Source of the DNA: Flavobacterium hibisci
Lineage (GTDB): Bacteria; Bacteroidota; Bacteroidia; Flavobacteriales; Flavobacteriaceae
Direction of reading: 5' to 3'
Assembly: GCF_020026925.1 (NCBI RefSeq)
Contig: NZ_JAIQDW010000020.1
Span: 1-64,000 of the forward strand
Length of the DNA: 64,000 bases
This document shows positions 24,174 through 31,778 of this stretch, piece by piece. Made by a program: the position numbers and the translations under genes. Position 1 is the first letter of the stretch; every line of letters begins with the position of its first letter. A model generated the notes under the pieces. That model made no database searches. It was not told where the DNA came from and worked only from the letters and a program-made list of their open reading frames with translations.

Positions 24174-24920
24174 TCAAGGAAAAATCAATTTTATGCTTGC
24201 CATTAAAATCACGGTTCCTAAAACTATTTTTAAAGTTTTGTTCGAAAAATAACCGCTTCCGTAAAACCCGCCTAACATTCCGCCTATCACTGCAATCGGA
24301 ACCAGATATAAACTTTCTATCGGAATAATTTTTCCTCCCAAAAGAAATCCTAGCATTCCGGCAACCGAGTTTACAAATATGAAAAGGCTTGAAATAGCAG
24401 CTGATTCTTTTACCGAAGCCCATCCCAGGAACAATAAAACCGGACTTAAGATAATGCCACCTCCTATGCCCAGCATTCCTGACAACAACCCAATTACAAA
24501 TCCGATTGCCAATGCAAAAGGCAATTGAATTTGAACCGCTTCTTTTTCTTTAAAATTGAATATTCCGAACAGCCTCAAGGCTGCGAACACCAGAACGATT
24601 CCTAAAATAACTTTATAAATTGTATTGTCCAATGTGATAAATCCGCCAATAAAAGCTGCCGGGACAGAAGCTATCGCAAACGGATAAAAAAGTTTGGGTT
24701 TGAAATAATTCATTCTGTAATAAAACAAAAACGAAATACTCGAAACAAATAAATTAAGTAACAATGCCGAAGGTTTCATAATCGTCACCGGAAAAGCAAA
24801 AATGGTCATTAAAGCCAAATAACCCGAAGCTCCGCCATGTCCTACACTTGAGTACAAAAACGCAATCACGATTAATGCGAAGCTGAAGAGGATAATATTT
24901 TCGGAAGTAAGTAAATTCAT
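24174..24920 (-). CDS. TauE/SafE family sulfite-type exporter
   Basis: The 248-residue integral membrane protein has seven to eight hydrophobic segments and the family signature near the start (YSSVGHGGASGYLALM, about 24-39), repeated in variant form as GLLSGMLGIGGGIILSPVLL (about 140-159). TauE/SafE proteins move anions such as sulfite, sulfoacetate or sulfolactate across the inner membrane. Within the Moco operon, a role in sulfite or another oxyanion linked to the Mo/siroheme enzymes is plausible. The substrate is not readable. Confidence 0.85.
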   Translation of the reverse strand: MNLLTSENIILFSFALIVIAFLYSSVGHGGASGYLALMTIFAFPVTIMKPSALLLNLFVSSISFLFYYRMNYFKPKLFYPFAIASVPAAFIGGFITLDNTIYKVILGIVLVFAALRLFGIFNFKEKEAVQIQLPFALAIGFVIGLLSGMLGIGGGIILSPVLLFLGWASVKESAAISSLFIFVNSVAGMLGFLLGGKIIPIESLYLVPIAVIGGMLGGFYGSGYFSNKTLKIVLGTVILMASIKLIFP

Positions 24921-24995
24921 TTTTTTGTTTCAGGTTTTATTTGTTTCACGTTCATGCTATATGTTTATTTTTACACACTGCATCTTAAAACAAAA

Positions 24996-25044
24996 ATTCT
25001 TTATTCTTTATTCTTTATTCTTTATTCTTTATTCTTTATTCTTT
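24996..25044. repeat. heptanucleotide tandem repeat (ATTCTTT)7
   Basis: Seven perfect copies of ATTCTTT lie between the moeA stop and the TauE start. Such tracts change length by strand slippage. This one lies outside the coding parts, 76 bases upstream of the TauE start codon. Confidence 0.9.
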
Positions 25045-25050
25045 ATAAAT

Positions 25051-26223
25051 CTAATCAATCGGCAGTAAAGTCACAAATTGTTCTTTTTCAATCATTTCTA
25101 CATCATTTGGTACAATTAACAAACAATTTGCTGTAGCAAAAGTATTAAGCATTGCTGAGCTCTGACCCTCTAAAACCGCTACATGGGTTTCATCATACAA
25201 GGCTTTTAAGAACAATGTTTTTCCGGAAGTATTTTTAATATCCGTATTTAATTTTCGGATAACTTTCGGTAAATGAATATCTGAAAATCCCATTCGGTTT
25301 CGGATTGCCGGATATACATATACATAAAAATTAGTCAGTGATGAAGCCGGATTTCCAGGTAAAGCAAAAACTAAAGCTTCTTTTTTAGAACCAAAAAACA
25401 TTGGTTTGCCTGGTTTTTGATTGATTTTATAAAAATGTTCCTTCACTTCATTTTTAAGTAGTGCTTCTTTTACAAAATCATAATCCCCAACTGAAATTCC
25501 GCCTGAAATTAAAACCACATCATATTTTTCAAGTATATCTTTCAAAGCTTTCTTAGTCGTTTTAAGATTGTCTTTAACATTAAAAACCTTTGTTTTATTT
25601 ATACCAATCGTTTGAAGCGCTGCCTGTAGCATTAGTGAATTACTTTCGTAAATTTTTCCTTTTGGCAATTTTTTTCCCGGCTTTACCAATTCATTTCCAG
25701 TAACTAAAATAGCTACTTTCGGCTTTTTGTAAACCGTAATTTCAGTAATTCCTAAACAAGCCAAAAAACCAATTGCGGCTGGTGTAATTAAAGTATTGGC
25801 TTCAAAAACAACTTCTTCTTTATTAATCTGTTCTCCTTTTGCACGAACATTTGCCAATTTCTCAGGCATTTTAGCAATCAAAATCGAATTTTCATTTGCC
25901 ATAACGTGCTCCTGCATCACAACTGTATCCGCATCATCCGGAACAAAAGCTCCGGTAAAAATCCTTACAGCTTCATTTTCTTTCAGTTTTATATTAGAAT
26001 GATCACCGGCTTGTGAACTGCTTACCACATCGTATTGATGTTTTCTGCTGTGAATGAAAGCATAACCATCCATTGCTGACTGGCGAAACGGCGGCATTGC
26101 AATTGGCGAATAAACCGTCTCCGCTAAAACATATCCAAGTGCTTTTCTCACTGCTATTTTTTGCAATGGCATTTTCGAACTGTTTTCAGCTACAATCGTT
26201 AAGGCTTCATTTACTTGTATCAT
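25051..26223 (-). CDS. moeA: molybdopterin molybdotransferase MoeA
   Basis: The 390-residue enzyme inserts molybdate into adenylated molybdopterin. Motifs: PPFRQSAMDGYAF (about 43-55), VTGNELV near 180, the MPT-binding ISGGISVGDYDFV (about 245-257) and FALPGNPASSLTNFYVYV (about 295-312). The C-terminal domain IV follows. It is the first gene of the operon, with a promoter embedded in a palindrome 20-57 bases upstream. Confidence 0.94.
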   Translation of the reverse strand: MIQVNEALTIVAENSSKMPLQKIAVRKALGYVLAETVYSPIAMPPFRQSAMDGYAFIHSRKHQYDVVSSSQAGDHSNIKLKENEAVRIFTGAFVPDDADTVVMQEHVMANENSILIAKMPEKLANVRAKGEQINKEEVVFEANTLITPAAIGFLACLGITEITVYKKPKVAILVTGNELVKPGKKLPKGKIYESNSLMLQAALQTIGINKTKVFNVKDNLKTTKKALKDILEKYDVVLISGGISVGDYDFVKEALLKNEVKEHFYKINQKPGKPMFFGSKKEALVFALPGNPASSLTNFYVYVYPAIRNRMGFSDIHLPKVIRKLNTDIKNTSGKTLFLKALYDETHVAVLEGQSSAMLNTFATANCLLIVPNDVEMIEKEQFVTLLPID

Positions 26224-26242
26224 TTTAAAAAATATAAAACTA

Positions 26243-26280
26243 AGTAAAAATACTTATTACAAATATAAGTATTTTTTACT
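26243..26280 (-). promoter_or_regulatory. Moco operon promoter inside a dyad operator
   Basis: AGTAAAAATACTTAT (26243-26257) and ATAAGTATTTTTTACT (26265-26280) form an almost perfect palindrome with a 7-nt centre. On the minus strand the centre holds TATATTTG (26260-26267), a -7 element 37 bases before the moeA start. No TTG is found at -33. A dimeric regulator bound here would cover the -7 element, so repression is likely, but the protein is unknown. Confidence 0.55.
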
Positions 26281-26621
26281 AGTATGATTAAAAAATTTAA
26301 TTTATTTTTCAATCTATAAAATTACTCTAATTTATTTAAAATCACGGCTTAAAATTGAATGTTGTTTTGGGCTAAAATTCTTCAATTTTAGATTCAAACA
26401 GATTTTTTTAAGACTTACCTAATTTTTTTACAATTCAAATAATAATAAAAATGAATAAATCGAGTATAAAATACTGCATTTCATTACTAAATAAATTTTA
26501 TTTTTTAACATTTGTTTGACTTCACAAAAACAATAATAACTTAATAATCAAAACATTAAATCCTTTGATTAATGTGAAATTTATTTATTCAATTTATTAT
26601 TAAAAAAAATGCAGCAAATTT
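26281..26621. other. AT-rich intergenic stretch
   Basis: About 340 bases lie between the Moco operon promoter and the promoter of the first SusC operon. They are very AT-rich and contain no ORF, repeat or RNA fold that I can support. Confidence 0.5.
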
Positions 26622-26651
26622 TTGGATATTATTATATTAAATTTAACTTTG
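26622..26651 (+). promoter_or_regulatory. promoter of SusCD-sulfatase operon A
   Basis: TTG (26622-26624), a 19-nt spacer (GATATTATTATATTAAATT) and TAACTTTG (26644-26651) match the Bacteroidetes consensus perfectly. Almost the same 50 bases, including the following TCTATAGGATTA, occur at 39084-39125 before operon B. Transcription would start near 26658, giving a leader of about 475 nt. Confidence 0.85.
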
Positions 26652-26704
26652 TCTATAGGATTAATAGAGTTTAAAACTTATTTAAAACCATAAACAACTG
26701 CATT

Positions 26705-26794
26705 TTGAAAACAACCGAAAGCATATCGTATTTTATTCCTTCTAAAAAAAATACTTATAACACGTCTTGTTGTTGTATGTGCTTCTGTTGTTAA
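26705..26794 (+). CDS. Cys-rich leader peptide A1
   Basis: A 29-codon ORF from TTG begins LKTTESISYF and ends NTSCCCMCFCC, then TAA. Seven of the last nine sense codons... count by reading: Cys at seven of nine positions of SCCCMCFCC excluding S, M and F gives six Cys codons in total, all TGT or TGC. A start at the internal ATG would give just MCFCC. The same design is found in leader B (ends SYMCGCC). The N-terminal LKTT-S block is conserved in both. It sits 47 nt after the expected transcription start and resembles attenuation leader peptides whose repeated codons sense one aminoacyl-tRNA, here Cys-tRNA. Confidence 0.6.
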   Translation: MKTTESISYFIPSKKNTYNTSCCCMCFCC

Positions 26795-26964
26795 TTGTCA
26801 AAAACAATTCTTGTTTATTCAATTTCCAACTTTAATTGAAATAAGCAATCTTTATAAAATTCAAAAAATTACTGCAAATCTGTTTCTAACAATTATTTGT
26901 ACCGAAACAGTATTTGAAACTATACCTGAAAAAGAAAATCAAATTAAAACTAAAAATTACCAAA

Positions 26965-26997
26965 ATGAAAAAGATGCACAACTGCTGCTGTAAATAA
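26965..26997 (+). CDS. Cys-rich leader peptide A2
   Basis: A ten-codon ORF reads MKKMHNCCCK and stops with TAA. Its counterpart in leader B is MKKMYSSC. It lies just upstream of the conserved RNA fold (27006-27104), so a ribosome stalled on the Cys codons would sit against the first hairpin. Confidence 0.55.
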   Translation: MKKMHNCCCK

Positions 26998-27005
26998 ACA
27001 AAAAA

Positions 27006-27104
27006 GCCATTTCTGCGGCAACAGAAATGGCGTGGCTTAAAGAAAATTTATCGCTAAATAAAGGAAACACGAGAGAGTTGAAAAATCAACTTTCAGGGCT
27101 CCTT
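27006..27104 (+). ncRNA. structured leader RNA element A
   Basis: Hairpin 1 is GCCATTTCT (27006-27014) / AGAAATGGC (27023-27031) with loop GCGGCAAC. A second, nested fold pairs AAGGA (27061-27065) with TCCTT (27100-27104) and GAGAGTT (27073-27079) with AACTTTC (27088-27094). Element B at 39439-39534 keeps the loop and pairing while the stem bases of hairpin 1 change together. The linker TTAAAGAAAATTTATCGC and CAGGGCTCCTTG are identical in both. No T-run terminator is seen. I do not recognise it as a named riboswitch class. Confidence 0.6.
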
Positions 27105-27131
27105 GTTAATTACTTAAACCAATACAAAGAA

Positions 27132-30100
27132 ATGAAAAAAAATATAAATGTTTACACATTATTATTTCTCCTGTTTTTAACATCAGGAATAAATGCCCAA
27201 AATACAACTCCACTTATTCAGTCTAAACTGGACGGGACAATAGTGGATGACATTACAAACCAGCCCATTATTGGAGCTTCAGTTATTATTAAAGGAACGA
27301 CACACGGGGTTCAGACAGATACTGAAGGAAAATTTTATTTTCAAACTGGTCAGAAATTACCTTACACTTTAATCATAACCTATATCGGATATAAGAAAAC
27401 TGAAATTATTGTCGACAAAAATCCTGTCACTATCAGTTTAAAAGAAGAACGTCAGGAACTGGATGAATTAGTCGTTGTTGGATACGGTTCTCAGAAGAGA
27501 AAAGACATTACCGGTTCAGTGTCATCCGTTCCAAAAGCAAATCTTTCCCAGGTTTCATCATCTGCAGATAATTTATTGCGAGGTGCAGTTTCGGGCGTGG
27601 TAGTTACACAAAGTTCAGGTCGTCCGGGTGCATCTTCAAGTGTTCGTATTCGTGGGGGAAACTCTATTACTGCGGGTAATGAACCTTTATATGTACTGGA
27701 TGGAATTTTGATTTATAATGACAATGCCAACAGCTCCGCCGGAATAGCAAATGCCGGAGCGAGTCTGAACGTTTTGTCCACCATTAACCCATCTGATATA
27801 GAATCAATTGAAGTTTTAAAAGATGCTTCTGCAACTGCAATTTATGGCTCTCGCGGTGCAAATGGTGTTGTAATTATTACTACTAAAAAAGGAACAAAAG
27901 GTCAGGATAACATTTCGTATCAGGGTTATTTTGGATTTCAGAATATTTCGAAGAAACTTAGCGTAATGAATGCTAGCCAATGGGCAAGTTTACGAAATGA
28001 TGTTCAGGCAAGTATTGGTCAGGCACCTTCTTTTACTGATGCACAAATTGAAGCATTTAAAACTTCAGGGAACTACGACTGGCAGTCAGCAGCTTTTAGA
28101 AGAGCAAGTCCGGTTCAAAATCATCAATTGTCATTTTCGGGCGGTGATGAAAGATCCAGATATTCTATTTCTGCCGGATACTTTGATCAGGAAGGAATTG
28201 TTTTAGGATCTGATTTTAAAAGAATTTCACTTCGTGTTAACTACGAAAAAAACTATTCTCAAAACTTTAAATTCGGCGTAAATGCCAATTACAGTAATTC
28301 CGTTTCCAATGGTATAGCAAGCAATAGTACCGGCGGAAGAAACCCAAATCCTTTAGTGAGTGTTTTATTAACCGCTCCGGTTGTTCCTATTCGAAATGAA
28401 GATGGTACGTATAATGTAAAAAATAATATTTATACTACTTCTGTTAACGGCTTTGTACCAAACCCGATTAATGATTTGGAAAATACAATTAACGAAACTA
28501 AAATTAACAGAATTCTTACCAGCTTATTTGGAGAATACAAAATCACTAAAAAACTGACTGCGAAAGTTGCGGTAAGCGGCGATGTAATCGATACAAAACA
28601 AAATTATTACGCGCCTGCAAATACCTCAAATGGTGCCGGAACAAAAGGTTCTGCTGCTGTTGGAGACCGATTGGTAAGTTCTGTATTAAATGAAAATACG
28701 GTGAATTATAATACCAACTTCGGTGAAAACCATAAATTCTCAGCTTTAGGAGGTTATACACTTCAATGTACTAAAGGAGAAGTCGTTACAGCAGGATCAA
28801 ATACTTTTGTAAATGATGCCAATACCTATAATGCCTTACAAGATGGTGTCGCAGTAAAACCATACAGCGATGCATACGAAAGTATATTAAAATCATGGCT
28901 TGCAAGGGTAAACTATTCTTATAAAGGAAAATACAATTTTACACTTTCTGCCCGTGCCGACGGATCTTCAAGATTTGGTTCTGAATCACGCTGGGGTTAT
29001 TTCCCGTCAGCAGGTTTCTCATGGAATATTACAGATGAAGAATTTGCAAACAATATCAAAGGTGTAACTGAGGCAAAACTTAGAATTACTGCCGGAACAA
29101 CAGGAAATCAGGAAATTGGAAACTATCTGGCGTTAGCTCAAATGGGTTCTGTAAACTATTCTTTTGGCGGAACATTATACACAGGACTTGCTCCTACCCG
29201 ATTATCAAATACAGATTTGAAATGGGAAAAAACAACACAGTATAATGTTGGTTTGGATTTATCATTATTTGAAAGAAAAATCAATTTTGTTTTTGATGTG
29301 TATTACAAAAAAACAAACGATTTGTTAATCAGCGTTCCGGTGCCGCTTACTTCCGGATATGCAAGTGTACTTCAAAATATCGGAGGTGTTGAAAATAAAG
29401 GTATCGAGATTGGTTTAACAACTGAAAACCTTAAAACAGAAAATTTCTCATGGAATTCGAACCTTGTATTTTCTGCTAACAGAAACAAAGTGGTAGCAAT
29501 TGGAAACGGAGTCAATCAGTTTTTTCCAGTAGTTCCAAACGGATCTTTATTGCAGCAGCAGCCTGTAACGGTTAAAGTTGGTTTACCATTAGGCACTTTC
29601 TGGGGATACAGGACCAATGGCATTTTCCAGACTCAGGAAGAAGTGAATACGCAGCCTAAAATAAACAGTTTAGCTAATACAAAAGTTGGTGACAGAAAAT
29701 ATGTTGATACCAACGGAGACGGTGTAATTACAGCTCTTGACAAAGGAAATCTTGGGTCATCACAGCCAAAATTTGTTGGAAGTTTCAGCAACACAATTTC
29801 TTACAACGACTTTGATCTGAATTTTTCTTTTCAGGGTTCTTATGGAGCTAAAATCTTCAATGCTTTAAATCAGCAGTTAGAAATTTCTACTCTTGGAACA
29901 AATGTGTCAACCGCTTTAGCTGACCGCTGGACACCAACAAACCCTAGCAATGAAATTCCGAGAGCATCCAGTTCTCCATTAGGAATAGTTTCTGAGCGTT
30001 ATGTAGAAGATGCTTCTTTCCTGAGACTAAAACTGATCACTTTAGGATATACATTACCTAAAAGCATTTCTAAAAAATTAGGTACAAAGAGCGTTAAATT

Positions 30101-30257
30101 TTATGTATCTGCTGAGAACTTAATTACATGGACAAAATACACCGGATATGACCCTGAGGTAAGCTCATACGAACAAAACAACTTATATCCGGGAATTGAT
30201 TTTGGTTCTTATCCAAACTCAAAAACATTCATCTCAGGACTGAACGTAACTTTCTAA
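27132..30257 (+). CDS. SusC-like TonB-dependent outer-membrane transporter (operon A)
   Basis: The protein has 1041 residues from the ATG at 27132 (MKKNINVYTLLFLLFLTSG, signal peptide). The open frame continues upstream to 27027, but that part is the structured leader, so the later ATG is chosen. After the signal come a carboxypeptidase-regulatory-like domain (GTIVDDITNQPIIGASVIIK, about 35-110), the SusC linker DELVVVGYGSQKRKDITGSV, the plug (GGNSITAGNEPLYVLDG, GSRGANGVVIITTKKG) and a long beta-barrel ending in NVTF. It imports large ligands with its SusD partner, powered by TonB. The linked sulfatases suggest sulfated glycans or sulfate esters as ligand. Confidence 0.92.
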   Translation: MKKNINVYTLLFLLFLTSGINAQNTTPLIQSKLDGTIVDDITNQPIIGASVIIKGTTHGVQTDTEGKFYFQTGQKLPYTLIITYIGYKKTEIIVDKNPVTISLKEERQELDELVVVGYGSQKRKDITGSVSSVPKANLSQVSSSADNLLRGAVSGVVVTQSSGRPGASSSVRIRGGNSITAGNEPLYVLDGILIYNDNANSSAGIANAGASLNVLSTINPSDIESIEVLKDASATAIYGSRGANGVVIITTKKGTKGQDNISYQGYFGFQNISKKLSVMNASQWASLRNDVQASIGQAPSFTDAQIEAFKTSGNYDWQSAAFRRASPVQNHQLSFSGGDERSRYSISAGYFDQEGIVLGSDFKRISLRVNYEKNYSQNFKFGVNANYSNSVSNGIASNSTGGRNPNPLVSVLLTAPVVPIRNEDGTYNVKNNIYTTSVNGFVPNPINDLENTINETKINRILTSLFGEYKITKKLTAKVAVSGDVIDTKQNYYAPANTSNGAGTKGSAAVGDRLVSSVLNENTVNYNTNFGENHKFSALGGYTLQCTKGEVVTAGSNTFVNDANTYNALQDGVAVKPYSDAYESILKSWLARVNYSYKGKYNFTLSARADGSSRFGSESRWGYFPSAGFSWNITDEEFANNIKGVTEAKLRITAGTTGNQEIGNYLALAQMGSVNYSFGGTLYTGLAPTRLSNTDLKWEKTTQYNVGLDLSLFERKINFVFDVYYKKTNDLLISVPVPLTSGYASVLQNIGGVENKGIEIGLTTENLKTENFSWNSNLVFSANRNKVVAIGNGVNQFFPVVPNGSLLQQQPVTVKVGLPLGTFWGYRTNGIFQTQEEVNTQPKINSLANTKVGDRKYVDTNGDGVITALDKGNLGSSQPKFVGSFSNTISYNDFDLNFSFQGSYGAKIFNALNQQLEISTLGTNVSTALADRWTPTNPSNEIPRASSSPLGIVSERYVEDASFLRLKLITLGYTLPKSISKKLGTKSVKFYVSAENLITWTKYTGYDPEVSSYEQNNLYPGIDFGSYPNSKTFISGLNVTF

Positions 30258-30272
30258 GTAAAAAAATATAAA

Positions 30273-31748
30273 ATGAAAAAGATTATAATAACATTCCTTT
30301 TAAGTGCCGGTTTATTGGTATCGTGCACCGACCTTGAGGTAACACCAACCTCATTTGTAACCGAAGATAATTACTTTCAAACTCAGGATGATGCCGTTGC
30401 GAGTGTAACAGCGGTTTATGCTTCTTTAAGCCTTGATCCGGGAGAGCAGAGTTTATTTGGCAGAAACTTATATTTCTTAACAGATATGGGTTCTGATTAT
30501 GCTGCAGCAGGAGTTTCTGCAACAAACCCACAGGTTCGAGCGATCAGCAGTTTAACACATGATGCTACTAATGACCGTGTTCAGGTGGCTTGGAAACAAA
30601 TTTATGCAGGAATTAACAGAGCTAATGTTTCGATTGATAATATTCCGAAAGTTTCAGGGTCTGAAGCAGTAAAAACAAGATTAATCAATGAAGCTAAATT
30701 TATCCGCGGATTACTGTATTTTCAGGCAGTTCGTATTTGGGGCGGAGTGCCGATTGTTTTACACGAACCCAATTCTATTCAGCTGGAAAGCTTAAAATCA
30801 AGAAGAGCAACTGTTGACGAAGTTTATGCTCAGATTATTAAAGATCTTACAGATGCAGAAAGTTTACCAGCATCTTATACAACTGCTGATGCCGGACGCG
30901 CCACTTCCGGAGCTGCAAAAGCAATTTTGGCAAAAGTTTACCTGACAAGAAAGGACTGGCCGAATGCTATTTTAAAAGCAAGGGAAGTAATCAACGGCGG
31001 ATATGGTTATGCTTTGTTCGAAAGCTTTCAGGATATTTTCACGAAAACAAAAAAGAATGGAAAAGAACATATTTTCTCTGTTCAGTTTGAGCCAAACCAG
31101 GCCGGAAACGGATCTAGCGGAAGTACTTTTCAGGCAACATCTTTTACAGGATTTACGGCAACTGAACCTGCTGATATTATCTCAGATGTAGCTTTGTTTT
31201 ATGATATTTATGAGGCAGGTGATACTCGTAGAGATGTTAGTTATGCCAAACAACTTCTTAATCCAACAACTGGAACTCTTTATACTTTTCCGAAACCAAT
31301 TTTCAAAAAATATCTTGATTTAACCAATTTGGCAACTCCTTCAAACGTAGCGATCAATTTCCCTTTAATTCGGTATGCAGACATCTTATTGTCTTTGGCG
31401 GAAGCCATAAATGAGCAAAACGGTGCGCCAACTCCAGAAGCTTTTGAACTGATAAATCAGGTAAGAAGAAGAGCTTACGGAAAAGTAATTACAACTCCGG
31501 ATGTTACGGTAGATTTAGTTGGATTAAATCAAACCACTTTTAGAGAAGCCATTCAGGAAGAACGTAAAAAAGAGTTTGTTCAGGAAGGACAGCGATGGTT
31601 TGACTTAGTTCGTTGGGGAACATTGGTTACCGAAGTGAAAAAAGTTACGGCTAAAAACTCCGTTTCAGAAAGAAACAATCTGTATCCAATTCCGCAAAGC
31701 GAAAGAAATATTGATCCGGTAGGATTACCACAAAATCCAGGCTATTAA
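30273..31748 (+). CDS. SusD/RagB-family surface lipoprotein (operon A)
   Basis: The 491-residue lipoprotein has a signal ending in the lipobox LLVSC (Cys18). The TPR-rich SusD fold is shown by NRANVSIDNIPKV, INEAKFIRGLLYFQAVRIWGGVP near 130-150, and the C-terminal RYADILLSLAEAINEQNG and EERKKEFVQEGQRWFDLVRWG. It caps the SusC channel and binds the ligand at the cell surface. It starts 15 bases after the susC stop. Confidence 0.92.
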   Translation: MKKIIITFLLSAGLLVSCTDLEVTPTSFVTEDNYFQTQDDAVASVTAVYASLSLDPGEQSLFGRNLYFLTDMGSDYAAAGVSATNPQVRAISSLTHDATNDRVQVAWKQIYAGINRANVSIDNIPKVSGSEAVKTRLINEAKFIRGLLYFQAVRIWGGVPIVLHEPNSIQLESLKSRRATVDEVYAQIIKDLTDAESLPASYTTADAGRATSGAAKAILAKVYLTRKDWPNAILKAREVINGGYGYALFESFQDIFTKTKKNGKEHIFSVQFEPNQAGNGSSGSTFQATSFTGFTATEPADIISDVALFYDIYEAGDTRRDVSYAKQLLNPTTGTLYTFPKPIFKKYLDLTNLATPSNVAINFPLIRYADILLSLAEAINEQNGAPTPEAFELINQVRRRAYGKVITTPDVTVDLVGLNQTTFREAIQEERKKEFVQEGQRWFDLVRWGTLVTEVKKVTAKNSVSERNNLYPIPQSERNIDPVGLPQNPGY

Positions 31749-31778
31749 TAAAGAGGATTAATAAACAAGTAAATAAAA

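Noticed and set aside
24118..24423. 101-residue basic ORF overlapping the TauE gene
   Set aside because: It is a frame-shifted shadow of the exporter and lacks family features.
26811..26993. 60-residue ORF in leader A
   Set aside because: AT-rich, not found in leader B, and it overlaps mini-ORF A2 in another frame.
27006..27104. Leader element as a SAM-I riboswitch because of the GGCAAC loop
   Set aside because: The order of conserved blocks and the remaining S-box core do not fit. Only the short loop is shared.
27027..27131. Upstream extension of the first SusC gene
   Set aside because: The frame is open but covers the conserved RNA element. In operon B the same stretch is out of frame with stops, and the signal peptide begins at 27132.
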